Source: CAVONB01 sp963697205
GTDB taxonomy: Bacteria; Pseudomonadota; Alphaproteobacteria; Rhizobiales; Hyphomicrobiaceae
Reading direction: 5' to 3'
DNA length: 64,000 nucleotides
Assembly (NCBI GenBank): GCA_963697205.1
Contig: CAVONB010000015.1
Coordinates: 62,001 to 126,000, forward strand
Of the stretch, positions 46,447 through 54,796 are shown piece after piece; positions within the stretch are counted from its first letter, which is position 1; each line of letters starts with the position of its first letter. A model generated the notes under the pieces. The model was not told the origin of the DNA, searched no databases, and worked only from the letters and a program-made list of their open reading frames with translations. The position numbers and the translations under genes were made by a program.

Positions 46447-46552
46447 GGGGACGGTTCCATTTTGCCCTGAGGGACACGCCGAGCCGTCCCCGCGCAGTCA
46501 AAATGGAACCGTCCCCAATTTCCCAATTTCCAATTTCAGCCAATTTCAGCCG
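46447..46552. repeat. REP-like palindrome, type 2, copy 2, with tandem CAATTTC tail
   Basis: GGGGACGGTTCCATTTT (46447-46463) and AAAATGGAACCGTCCCC (46500-46516) are perfect 17-base inverted arms. The right arm runs into tandem CAATTTCC and CAATTTCAGC units (46516-46545) that reach the stop codon of the Rieske gene. It sits nine bases after the MetE-like stop. Confidence 0.88.
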
Positions 46553-47133
46553 ATGACGATGCGGCGGCCGTCGACGACGCGGTAGGGCGGGACCTCGAGG
46601 TTGCGGGGCGCGGGGCCGCGGGTGACGCGGCCTGCCGCGTCGTAGGTGGAGAAGTGGCACGGGCAGACCCAGCCGTCGAACGTGCCTTCGACGACATTTG
46701 CGCGCGGCACGCAGCCGGCATGGGTGCAGGTGGCGAGCACGACGAGCCAATCGCTTTCGCCGCGCGCGAGGCGGTTTACGTCGGTGGCGAGCGCGTTCTC
46801 GGGCAGCGCCATGTTGCGCGCGAGCGGGTCGAGCATGCTGTCCGGGTCGATCCGCCTAGAGCGGGCGATTTCGGCGGGCGTGCGATGGCGAATGAAGACG
46901 GGTTTGCCGCGCCACAGTACGGTGATCGCCTGGCCCTGCTTCAGCTGGGAGACATCGATCTCGGCGACGGCGAGTGAGCGCGCCGCGGCATCGGCGTTCA
47001 TCTGCTCAAGGAAGGGCCAGGCGACGAAGCCACTGCCGACGCCGACAAACGTCAAGGCGGACACCTGGAGGAAATCACGGCGGGTCGTGCCCGACGTGGC
47101 GGACGACTGGGCAGACGGCTGGGCAGACGGCAT
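46546..47133 (-). CDS. Rieske iron-sulfur protein (ubiquinol-cytochrome c reductase type), orphan
   Basis: 195 residues. Twin-arginine anchor TTRRDFLQVSALTFVGVGSG, a hinge with Ala-rich sequence, then a Rieske domain with both cluster loops: LATCTHAGCVPRANV (C-T-H-x-G-C) and CPCHFSTYDAAGRV (C-P-C-H). The closing RGPAPRNLEVPPYRVV is typical of bc1 complex subunits. The second loop reads CPCHFS where most bc1 proteins have CPCHGS. No cytochrome b or c1 gene is adjacent, so this is an orphan copy; whether it serves the bc1 complex is unclear. Confidence 0.88.
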   Translation of the reverse strand: MPSAQPSAQSSATSGTTRRDFLQVSALTFVGVGSGFVAWPFLEQMNADAAARSLAVAEIDVSQLKQGQAITVLWRGKPVFIRHRTPAEIARSRRIDPDSMLDPLARNMALPENALATDVNRLARGESDWLVVLATCTHAGCVPRANVVEGTFDGWVCPCHFSTYDAAGRVTRGPAPRNLEVPPYRVVDGRRIVIG

Positions 47134-47272
47134 GACACCTGCTCCACGGGTCGGTGAGCGATCGCTTTAGATGTCGGCTTCAACCGTGAGGAAACAAGCG
47201 GGCGTTTTGCCGCCTGCGGCGTCCACGGCTTCGCCACCGTTTCATGCTCCGAGCGCTTCCCGCCACCATCGG

Positions 47273-48100
47273 CTACTGCCGCCGGCGTGCCTCCGACAGC
47301 GCCTGCGCGAAACCGTCCAGCCGGATCTCGACGCCGCGGGGATCGTCGGGCAGCGCGATGACCATGTTCTTGTGCCGCGCCATCTGACGCATTAGCCCCT
47401 GCGTGATGTCGTTGGGTGGCATCTCGATGGCGTTGCCGTCCGTGGCGCGCAGTTCCGCGAGCGGGCCCGCTGAGATCATTTCGCCGTCCATGTAGATCGT
47501 GACGGTGCCGGTTGCAGGCACATTGGCGCGCAGGATCGTGATCCGGGCGTTGTTCTGCCGATCGGGCTCAATGCGCAGGAGCGTTGCGCGCGGCGTGCCG
47601 CTCCCGTTCTGCTCGATGCGACAGGCCGGATCGCAGCGGACGGTCCAGGCCGCGTAGGCCTTCGCGGCCGACGGTGCCTGTGCGCGCGACGGCGGCAGCT
47701 CGGACCTGCGCTCGGACCTCGGTGGCGGCGGCGTGGCGTTGGCAGTCGGCGGCGCGCCATCCTCGGCGAGGAAGCGGCCGGCGACCCAGCCTGTCATGCC
47801 GTTGTAGCCGACCTTGCACCAGCGGCTCCTGGCGCTTCTGGCGCGCTCGGCCGCACTCATCGCCTGCCATTGTTGGAAGGTCGGGCCGCCCTGGCAGCCG
47901 AAGTTCTTCAGACCGCGGGCGCCTGGTGGAATTCGTGCGATGCGTCTGGCCCGCGCGTTGGGCTCGGTGCGCAGGTTGAGCACATCGTCGCGGGCGACAC
48001 CGGTCACGCGCCAATAATCGGGGCCATCGGCCTCCGCGCGCACGCCCGGCGCCAGCCAGAACGATAGGGCAAAAAGAAGGGCGGCCAACGCCTGTTGCAT
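47273..48100 (-). CDS. SH3-domain protein with IalB-like C-terminus
   Basis: 275 residues from ATG 48100, with signal peptide MQQALAALLFALSFWLAPGV-RA. A bacterial SH3 domain follows (YWRVTGVARDDVLNLRTEPN; RWCKVGYNGMTGWVAGRFL). After a Pro-rich linker comes a domain like invasion-associated locus B: AYAAWTVRCDPACRIEQNGS, YMDGEMISAGPLAELRATDG, ending LDGFAQALSEARR. Periplasmic; function unproven. It lies after the SDR gene on the same strand, with the two overlapping only if an upstream Met (48139) is used. Confidence 0.78.
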   Translation of the reverse strand: MQQALAALLFALSFWLAPGVRAEADGPDYWRVTGVARDDVLNLRTEPNARARRIARIPPGARGLKNFGCQGGPTFQQWQAMSAAERARSARSRWCKVGYNGMTGWVAGRFLAEDGAPPTANATPPPPRSERRSELPPSRAQAPSAAKAYAAWTVRCDPACRIEQNGSGTPRATLLRIEPDRQNNARITILRANVPATGTVTIYMDGEMISAGPLAELRATDGNAIEMPPNDITQGLMRQMARHKNMVIALPDDPRGVEIRLDGFAQALSEARRRQ

Positions 48101-48116
48101 CCTCGTATGCCTTTCG

Positions 48117-48854
48117 TCAGATAAGATAAACGCCGCCATTTACCTGTATCGTCTGCCCCGTCACGTAGTCATTGCCCACGATCATGGTCACGACCTGTGC
48201 GACCTCGTCTGAGCGGCCCAGGCGGCCGAGCGGGATACGGACGCGGGCCTCGGCGCGGGCCATCGGCAGCTCCTCGGTTTCGATCAGGGACGGGGCGACG
48301 GCGTTGACCGTCACGCCCTCAGTCGCAAGGCGCACCGCATAGCCGCGCGTGAGGCCCTCCATGCCGGCCTTGGAGGCGTTGTAGTGCAGGCCGACCGAGC
48401 CCATGCCGCGCGCGGCGCCCGACGAGATGTTGACGATGCGCCCCCACTTTTGCGCGCGCATGTGGGGCAGCACGGCCTGCGTACACAGGAACGCCGACTT
48501 CAGATTGACTGCGATCGTGGTGTCGAAATCCTCCTCGGTCAGATCGTCGACCGTGCGGCGGAGCATGACACCGGCATTGTTGACGAGAATATCGACGGGG
48601 CCCAGGGCGCTGTCCACAGCAGCCATCATGCGCGTCACCTCGGCCGTGCTGCTGACATCGGCGGGCACGACGACCGACTTGCGGCCCATGGCCTCGATTG
48701 CGGCCGCCACCTCGCCTGCGCTCTCGACACGCTGGCGGCAGTTGACCGCGACGTCGGCGCCCGCCTCGGCGAGCGAAATGGCGATCGCCCGGCCGATGCC
48801 GCGCGAGCCGCCAGTCACGAGCGCCACGCGTCCGCGCAGATCCGGTGCACTCAT
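48117..48854 (-). CDS. Short-chain dehydrogenase/reductase (FabG-like)
   Basis: 245 residues from ATG 48854 (MSAPDLRGRVALVTGGSRGI). NAD(P) motif VTGGSRGIGRAIA, NNAG in DILVNNAGVMLRR, catalytic Ser in IVNISSGAARGMG, Y-x-x-x-K in LHYNASKAGMEGLTRGY, and the C-terminal GQTIQVNGGVYLI. It matches 3-oxoacyl-ACP reductase-like SDRs; the substrate is unknown. An upstream ATG at 48884 adds ten residues. Confidence 0.9.
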   Translation of the reverse strand: MSAPDLRGRVALVTGGSRGIGRAIAISLAEAGADVAVNCRQRVESAGEVAAAIEAMGRKSVVVPADVSSTAEVTRMMAAVDSALGPVDILVNNAGVMLRRTVDDLTEEDFDTTIAVNLKSAFLCTQAVLPHMRAQKWGRIVNISSGAARGMGSVGLHYNASKAGMEGLTRGYAVRLATEGVTVNAVAPSLIETEELPMARAEARVRIPLGRLGRSDEVAQVVTMIVGNDYVTGQTIQVNGGVYLI

Positions 48855-49098
48855 GATTGGCTTACTCCCTGTCGTAGCCGCCACGCCGGCGACCCTTTCG
48901 TTGGCAAGCTAATGGCTTTTTCGCCTCGAGCAACCGTCGATGCCGGCCCAGCTCAGCCCTGCGGTCCATGCACGGCCGTGCCACGATCGTGCCGATGGCC
49001 ATCGGTTGGCGGCCGGGCTAGGGTTGCGGACGTTTTGCCAGCCTGGGCGAGCGGCCCTATGCGCCGTGTCCGTCCGATTTGCTCAAGGGATCGCGCTC

Positions 49099-49935
49099 AT
49101 GCCCGTCGCCAAAGTCCGCGGTATCGACATCAAGTACGAAATCATCGGGTCGAAAGGCCCTTGGGTCGCGTTGGCGACCGGCGGCCGCTCCGCTTACGAT
49201 GAATTCGTGCCGCTCGCCCGGCTGATCGCCGACGAAGGTTTCCGCGTGGTGCTGCACGACCGGCGCAACTGCGGCGGCTCGCAGATCGGCCTCGACGCCA
49301 GCGAGAGCGAGGACGAGCACCGCGTTTCCGACTGGCACGCCCTGCTGACACAGCTCGGCGCGACGCCGACGTTCCTGGGCGGCTCTTCGTCGGGTGCGCG
49401 CATGGCGCTCATGTATGCCGTTCGCTATCCCCAACTCGTCAGCGGACTGCTGCTGATGCGCGTGACGGGCGGGGCGTTTCCGGCCAAGCGGCTGCCGGAG
49501 AACTACTATTCGATCTTCATCAGTGCAGCCCAAGACGGCGGCATGGAGGCCGTGGCCGCGATGGATCACTGGAAGGCGGTGATCGCGGCGCGGCCGGATA
49601 ACGGCACCATCCTGCGTGAGATGGGTGCTGCGAAATTCATCGACGTGATGTCGAAGTGGCGCGACGCATTCGTGGCAGGCGTCGATTATTCCGTGGCGGG
49701 GCTGACCGATGCCGAGCTTGGCGCGATCACGGCGCCGACGATCGTCATCCCCGGCAACGACAAGGTGCACAACGGCGCCAGTGGCAAAATCGCCCACAAG
49801 CTGATCCCGGGCTCCAAGCTGCACGAATTGCCGATTACCGATGACGGCGCGGAGCTCGTGCCCTATGCCGACTGGAAGCCGCAAGAGGCGGAGATCGCGC
49901 GCACGTACGTCGACTTCATGAAGGCGCACTGTTGA
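49099..49935 (+). CDS. Alpha/beta-fold hydrolase
   Basis: 278 residues from ATG 49099. Oxyanion region VALATGGRSAYDEF, then VVLHDRRNCGGSQIGLD, the nucleophile elbow LGGSSSGARMALMYA (G-x-S-x-G), and the acid segment TIVIPGNDKVHNG. At the usual catalytic-His position the sequence reads TDDGAELVPYADW, with no His. So either the His lies elsewhere or the protein is not a standard hydrolase. Cytoplasmic. Divergent from the SDR gene. Confidence 0.83.
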   Translation: MPVAKVRGIDIKYEIIGSKGPWVALATGGRSAYDEFVPLARLIADEGFRVVLHDRRNCGGSQIGLDASESEDEHRVSDWHALLTQLGATPTFLGGSSSGARMALMYAVRYPQLVSGLLLMRVTGGAFPAKRLPENYYSIFISAAQDGGMEAVAAMDHWKAVIAARPDNGTILREMGAAKFIDVMSKWRDAFVAGVDYSVAGLTDAELGAITAPTIVIPGNDKVHNGASGKIAHKLIPGSKLHELPITDDGAELVPYADWKPQEAEIARTYVDFMKAHC

Positions 49936-49977
49936 TGGTGCTGGCGGCCAGCCGCGGGACCCAGTCGCCGGGTCAGG

Positions 49978-50646
49978 CTAAAGTGGCCGGCCTTCGAGCT
50001 TGCGCTCCAGTAGCGGGATGAGGTCGCGTTGTGCGAGAAACGGGTTCACCGCGCGGGCGCGCCGGAACGCGGCGAGCGCGCCCTTCTCGTCACCTTGCGC
50101 CAGCGCGATCAGGCCCATGCCGGAGAGCGCGCCGAAGTGGCGCGGCTCACGCTTGAGGACTTCGACGCAATCGGCCAGAGATTCGGCGTAACGCCCCTGG
50201 TGATAGCGCAGCGTCGCGCGCTGGTTCCAACCTTCGGGAAAGTCGGGCTTGAGGTGAATGACCTCGTCGATCAGCGCCTCGGCTTCGGCGCCCTGGCCGA
50301 AGATGGCCAGCGACAGGATCTTGCTCATGAGGTCGTCGACCTCCGGGTGGCCCGAAGTGTGCCAGAGCGACCAGATCTCCGCGATGAGGGGCGTAGCCTC
50401 CGCCTCGTTCGTCGCCGCCTGTAGCGCGGCGAACTTGCGGTCGAGCGCTGTGGCCCGCTGGCGATCCGCATCGTCAGCGATGCGAAGGACGACGGGCGGC
50501 GCGCGGCTCATTTCCGGCGACGCTGCACCGGCTTGATCGGCGCGGTGGCCCGCCGCGATCGACAGCGCGGCGGCCAGCAGCAGGGCCGCCACGATGCCCC
50601 GATATCGCCAATCGTCCTTCGCGGTAGCCGGGCCACTCTTCGGCAT
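49978..50646 (-). CDS. Tetratricopeptide repeat protein
   Basis: 222 residues. One N-terminal membrane segment (GIVAALLLAAALSIAAG), then TPR-like helices: AEALIDEVIHLKPDFPEGWN, QRATLRYHQGRYAESLADCV, GALSGMGLIALAQGDEKGAL. Probably a periplasmic, membrane-anchored scaffold. It starts four bases after the beta-lactamase-like stop, so the two are likely one operon. Confidence 0.83.
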   Translation of the reverse strand: MPKSGPATAKDDWRYRGIVAALLLAAALSIAAGHRADQAGAASPEMSRAPPVVLRIADDADRQRATALDRKFAALQAATNEAEATPLIAEIWSLWHTSGHPEVDDLMSKILSLAIFGQGAEAEALIDEVIHLKPDFPEGWNQRATLRYHQGRYAESLADCVEVLKREPRHFGALSGMGLIALAQGDEKGALAAFRRARAVNPFLAQRDLIPLLERKLEGRPL

Positions 50647-50650
50647 GGCG

Positions 50651-51883
50651 TCAATCCACCACGGCCTGGTAGACGAGCCCGCGCATCAGCTGGCGAAAAC
50701 GCAGGCGTGCGAGGCCGGGCGCCGCGGCCATGAAGACGCACGTAAGCTGCTCCTTGGGATCGCACCAGAAATACGTGCCGAAGACGCCCGACCAATAGAA
50801 GTCCCCGGCCGAGCCATGCATGGGCGCGATGCCCGTCTGACGGCGCACGGCGAAGCCGAGGCCGAAGCCGTAGCCGACGGCGGAAGGGTCCATGGTCGCG
50901 GCGATGCGGTCCCCCTGACCGGGCTGAAGGTGATCCGCGCGCATCAGCTCGACCGTCTTGGAGCCGAGCACGCGCACGCCGTCGCGGTCGCCGGAGTCGA
51001 GCAGCATCTGCGTGAACTGGAGGTAGTCGAGCGCGGTGGAGACCGCGCCGCCGCCGCCGGAGTCCCATTGCATCGCCTTGCCCGTCGCGTGATGCACGGT
51101 CACCGGCGCGCCGGTCAGCGCGTCCTTGGGGAAGGCGTGGGCATAGCGTGCGGCCGCGTCCGTCGACAGTGCGAACGCCGTGTCGGTCATGCCGAGCGGG
51201 CCCCACAGGCGGTCGCGCATGGCGGCCAGCAGGGGACCTCCGGTGACTGCCTCGACGATCAGGCCGAGGACATCGGACGAGAAGCCGTACTCCCATTGGG
51301 CGCCTGGCTGGAACAGAAGCGGCGCCTTGGCCAACGCTTCCAGGAAGGCGGGCTTGGACAGGTTGACGGCGGCGCTGACAGAGGAGCCGGGCGAGAGCTT
51401 GTGGGCGGCGCTGGTCCCGCGCTCGCGGTAGGTGAAGCCGGATGCGTGGCGCAGGAGATCGTGGACGGTCGGCTCGCGCTCCAGCGGCACGGTCTCGGCG
51501 TCGTCGGGCGCGAGCGAGCGGGCGACGCGCAGCGCCTTCAGCTCGGGCAGGTATTTGGAGGCCGGATCCGTCAGCAGGATGCGGCCTTCCTCGACGAGTT
51601 GCATGATGACGGCGGAGACCATCGCCTTGGTCATGGAGGCGATGGAGAAAGCGGCATCGGTCGTCATCGGTGCCTTCGATGCGGGATCGCGGTGGCCGAT
51701 CGCTTCGAGGTAGGCAAGACGGCCCTGCCGGGCGATGGCGACCACCGCGCCCGGCAGCATGCCTGCTGCGACCTCGCGATCGAGCGCAGTGCGAATGCGG
51801 CCGAGGCGCTCGGTGGACAACCCAACGTCCTCGGGATTGGCGCGTTCAAGACCGCGCGCCGTCGTCCCGGCCTTCTGCTTCAT
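50651..51883 (-). CDS. Serine hydrolase, beta-lactamase class C-like
   Basis: 410 residues. S-x-x-K in FSIASMTKAMVSAVIMQLVE, the second element at QWEYGFSSDVLGLIVEAVTG (Tyr of the Y-x-N-like site), and HGSAGDFYWSGVFGTYFWCD near the KTG-equivalent, as in esterase-type class C relatives. No signal peptide is visible, so it is probably a cytoplasmic esterase (EstB-like) rather than a lactamase. It follows the second ammonium transporter at 126 bases and directly precedes the TPR gene. Confidence 0.88.
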   Translation of the reverse strand: MKQKAGTTARGLERANPEDVGLSTERLGRIRTALDREVAAGMLPGAVVAIARQGRLAYLEAIGHRDPASKAPMTTDAAFSIASMTKAMVSAVIMQLVEEGRILLTDPASKYLPELKALRVARSLAPDDAETVPLEREPTVHDLLRHASGFTYRERGTSAAHKLSPGSSVSAAVNLSKPAFLEALAKAPLLFQPGAQWEYGFSSDVLGLIVEAVTGGPLLAAMRDRLWGPLGMTDTAFALSTDAAARYAHAFPKDALTGAPVTVHHATGKAMQWDSGGGGAVSTALDYLQFTQMLLDSGDRDGVRVLGSKTVELMRADHLQPGQGDRIAATMDPSAVGYGFGLGFAVRRQTGIAPMHGSAGDFYWSGVFGTYFWCDPKEQLTCVFMAAAPGLARLRFRQLMRGLVYQAVVD

Positions 51884-52009
51884 GGCGCTCTCCCATCAGG
51901 CTGTCGTCGTTTTGGCGACTGTAGCTGAGAAGCGGCTTGTAGAGAAAGCACGCAAGGCCCGGTCCGCGCGCGCAACACCTGCGGACCGGGCGGTGGCCTG
52001 CCCGAACGG

Positions 52010-53236
52010 TCAGGCCGCGCGCATATCCGCCTCCGGGGTGGCGCCGATCTTGTGAATGGCGAGGTCCGCGCCCTGGCGCTCTTGGTCGGGATCGAGCCGG
52101 AAGCCCGCGAGCTTGTCGACCAGCAGATAGACGATGTAGCCGGCGAGGAAGCCGAACGCGGCGCCCAGAACGCTGCCGACGAGCTGGGACGCGAAGGTGA
52201 CACCACCGAGGCCGCCGAGCGCCTGGAGGCCGAAGATGCCGCAGGCGATGCCGCCCCACAGGCCGCACAGGCCGTGCAGCGCCCACACGCCGAGGACGTC
52301 GTCGACCTTCCACTTGTTGGTCGAGGTCTGGAACATGACGACGAAAATGCCGCCAGCGACGCCGCCGGTGATAAGGGCGCCGATCGGGTGCATGACGTCG
52401 GAGCCCGCGCAGACAGCGACGAGGCCGGCGAGCGCGCCGTTGTGAACGAAGCCTGGATCGTTATCGCCGGCGACAAGCGCAACAAGGATGCCGCCGCACA
52501 TGGCCAGCAGCGAGTTCATGGCGACAAGGCCGGAAATGCCTTTCAGGCTCTGTGCGCTCATGACGTTGAAGCCGAACCAGCCGACGCACAACATCCACGA
52601 GCCCATGGCCAGCCAGGGAATCGAGGACGGCGGGATGCCCATGGAGCGGCCATCCTTGGCGTAGCGACCGATGCGCGGGCCGAGCCGCAGGACAGCGGCC
52701 AGTGCTGCCCAGCCGCCGAAGGCGTGGACGACGATGGAGCCGGCGAAGTCCTTGAAGTCGGCGCCCAGCGCGTTCTTGAAGAGGTGCTCTTGGATGCCGA
52801 AGTTGCGGTTCCAGACGGCGCCTTCGATCAGCGGATACATCAGGCCGACGAGCAGGCCGGTCGCCAGCATCTGCGTGCCGAACCGTGCGCGCTCAGCGAT
52901 GCCGCCCGACACGATCGCGGGCACTGCGGCGGCGAACGTGCACAGGAAGAAGAACTTCACCAGCGTGAGGCCCTGGGCATCGAAGCCCTTGCCACCGCCT
53001 GACAGCGCCTCGGCGCCAACGAAGAAGCTCGTGCCATAGGCGATCCAGAAGCCGACCAGGAAATAGGAGAGGGTCGACACCGCGAAGTCGACGAGGATTT
53101 TGCAGAGTGCGTTGACCTGGTTCTTGTGGCGGACGGTGCCGACCTCCAGGAACGCGAAGCCGCCGTGCATGGCGAAAACGAGAATGGCTCCCATCAGGAG
53201 AAAGAAAACGTCCGAGCCCTGCTGCAATTGCTCCAT
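52010..53236 (-). CDS. Ammonium transporter, second copy
   Basis: 408 residues from ATG 53236. Amt/MEP/Rh core without a cleaved signal: FFLLMGAILVFAMHGGFAFL, EVGTVRHKNQVNALCKILVD, DFAGSIVVHAFGGWAALAAV (first pore His), HNGALAGLVAVCAGSDVMHP and LGVWALHGLCGLWGGIACG (second pore His). It differs from AmtB at 33888 in lacking the N-terminal signal and a glnK partner. The sigma-54-like site at 53321-53335 suggests nitrogen-limited expression. Whether it transports or senses ammonium is open. Confidence 0.92.
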   Translation of the reverse strand: MEQLQQGSDVFFLLMGAILVFAMHGGFAFLEVGTVRHKNQVNALCKILVDFAVSTLSYFLVGFWIAYGTSFFVGAEALSGGGKGFDAQGLTLVKFFFLCTFAAAVPAIVSGGIAERARFGTQMLATGLLVGLMYPLIEGAVWNRNFGIQEHLFKNALGADFKDFAGSIVVHAFGGWAALAAVLRLGPRIGRYAKDGRSMGIPPSSIPWLAMGSWMLCVGWFGFNVMSAQSLKGISGLVAMNSLLAMCGGILVALVAGDNDPGFVHNGALAGLVAVCAGSDVMHPIGALITGGVAGGIFVVMFQTSTNKWKVDDVLGVWALHGLCGLWGGIACGIFGLQALGGLGGVTFASQLVGSVLGAAFGFLAGYIVYLLVDKLAGFRLDPDQERQGADLAIHKIGATPEADMRAA

Positions 53237-53320
53237 GGCACCCCCCAATCCCTGTTCTTGCTCATCAATTGTGCAAACGGCTGCCGACTTGATGGGCTGC
53301 ACGTCGATCGAGCGGAGAGA

Positions 53321-53335
53321 TCAAGAAGTGTGCCA
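53321..53335 (-). promoter_or_regulatory. Sigma-54-type promoter candidate for the second amt gene
   Basis: On the minus strand TGGCAC-ACTTC-TTGA: TGGCAC at 53335-53330, TTGA at 53324-53321. Same five-base spacing and same -12 variant as the glnK site (TGGCAC-AGCTC-TTGA). About 85 bases upstream of the ATG. Confidence 0.65.
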
Positions 53336-53511
53336 AACGATTTACCGTGTCGATGCCTCTGCTTTTGCAGTGTTTTTCGCGATGGCCCGGCTTAGCCTAC
53401 CGCGGGCCTGCCTATTTCGTGTGCACAATGCCGCCATTGGCTGCCTATCTTGCAGGCAGCGCCATGCTTGGCCCGTCCGGCCATCGCATGCGCGTTGGTA
53501 TGGCGCGGGCG

Positions 53512-54465
53512 TCAGCGGACGCGACGCGGGTTCATGTAGAGATCGCCTTCCTGGCGCTCGACCTTCGGCTTGACGGTGCCCTTTTCGAGCTCGCGGGCGA
53601 GGCTCTTGATGTGACGGCGGCACGACTTGTTGAACACCAGCATGCCCACGAAGAGCTTCAGGATGGTCATCAAACGCTTGTCGGCGTGCTCGACCTTAAC
53701 CTTGCATTTCCACAGGCCGCCGAGGGTCAGAAGCTTGCCATCGAGAAGGCCGATCTTGTTGCCCTGCCCGTCATACAGCGAATAATCCATGCCAATGGAG
53801 ATGATGTCCTGCTTCAGGCGGTAGAACTTCGGCACGCCGTCGTCGATCAGGAAGAACGAGAAGTGCTCGGGCAGGAACGGCCACTTGTTGGCCGACCGGG
53901 TCAGGTAGACCATCTGATCGGCGTCGTTGGTGTTGGCTGCGAAGCACGACACCGGCAGTCCACGGGCGCCGACCGTCTCCTGCACGGAGCGGGCGAGCAT
54001 CAGGTCCATGGTCGCGTGCCAGTTCAGCCGCTCGCCGAACAGCTTGAAGACTAGGCGGCGGTCGAAGCCCGAATTCTTCTTCCAGAGGTCCTCGCGATAA
54101 CCGATCAGGCCCGAGCGCTCGCCGTCCTCGATCACCTCCGCGAAAATATCCATGTCGGAGGTGAACTGGCGCGACTTGGCTTTGTTACGGTCGCGACGGA
54201 AGATGCCGAACTCGATCGCGTTCAGGTCGGTGATCCAGACGTCAATCATGAAGCGGGCGTAGGGGTCGGTGCCCTTGGCCTTGGCGGCCCTGTCCTTCAG
54301 GGCTGCGGCCGCGCCGCGACCACCTTCGATCACGGCGGAGGGCCGCGCGGATTTCCGGCTGCGCGCCTCGCGCTCCAAGACCTCGGCTCGGGCGTCCGAC
54401 GCCGCATCGTTGGCCGCCTGCTCCGCCTCGCGCCGGAGATCGGTTGCCGCCGTGCTTTCGCTCAT
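53512..54465 (-). CDS. Conserved hypothetical protein, coiled-coil cluster gene 1
   Basis: Not recognised. 317 residues. The first ~75 are a charged helix (AEQAANDAASDARAEVLERE). Then follows a soluble alpha/beta domain with marked motifs: PYARFMIDVWITDLNAIEFG, LIGYREDLWKKNSGFDRRLV, PEHFSFFLIDDGVPKFYRLK, and near the end VGMLVFNKSCRRHIKSLARE. No signal peptide or membrane helix, so cytoplasmic. It is divergent from the next gene, 331 bases apart, and I read it as part of the same cluster. The frame is intact. Confidence 0.72.
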   Translation of the reverse strand: MSESTAATDLRREAEQAANDAASDARAEVLEREARSRKSARPSAVIEGGRGAAAALKDRAAKAKGTDPYARFMIDVWITDLNAIEFGIFRRDRNKAKSRQFTSDMDIFAEVIEDGERSGLIGYREDLWKKNSGFDRRLVFKLFGERLNWHATMDLMLARSVQETVGARGLPVSCFAANTNDADQMVYLTRSANKWPFLPEHFSFFLIDDGVPKFYRLKQDIISIGMDYSLYDGQGNKIGLLDGKLLTLGGLWKCKVKVEHADKRLMTILKLFVGMLVFNKSCRRHIKSLARELEKGTVKPKVERQEGDLYMNPRRVR

Positions 54466-54796
54466 GGTTGCCTCTCGCCGAACCGACGCGCACCTGGAGC
54501 CGCCACGCCACTCGCGGGCTCCGACGCTGTACAGAACGACGCGGCACCATGGCGCACTTGCGCACCATCTCGCCCGACGAGACGCCGAATCACTTCTCGC
54601 GACAGGTTAACAGGCCCTTTCCGCGGGGGCCACCGGCCGGCGGGCTGGCGGTGGATGGGACAGTGGACGGGAGAGGGGCCGGGCGGCGTGAACCAGCGCG
54701 GAGACCTACCGGTCGACCTAAGCCCTTGCATGCCGTATTTATTCCGTGAAACGTTCTTTTCCCCCCGCATGTCCCCGTAGCCTTGGAGTACCCAGC
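54466..54796. other. Divergent intergenic region of the coiled-coil cluster
   Basis: 331 bases between two divergent cluster genes. 54720-54770 is AT-richer (TTGCATGCCGTATTTATTCC) and could be a promoter. GGTTAACAGG at 54606-54615 has a TTAAC core. I see no gene or repeat. Confidence 0.4.

Noticed and set aside
45038..46750. 570-residue minus-strand ORF
   Set aside because: Antisense to the MetE-like gene and running through repeats; Arg/His-rich shadow of a GC-rich coding strand.
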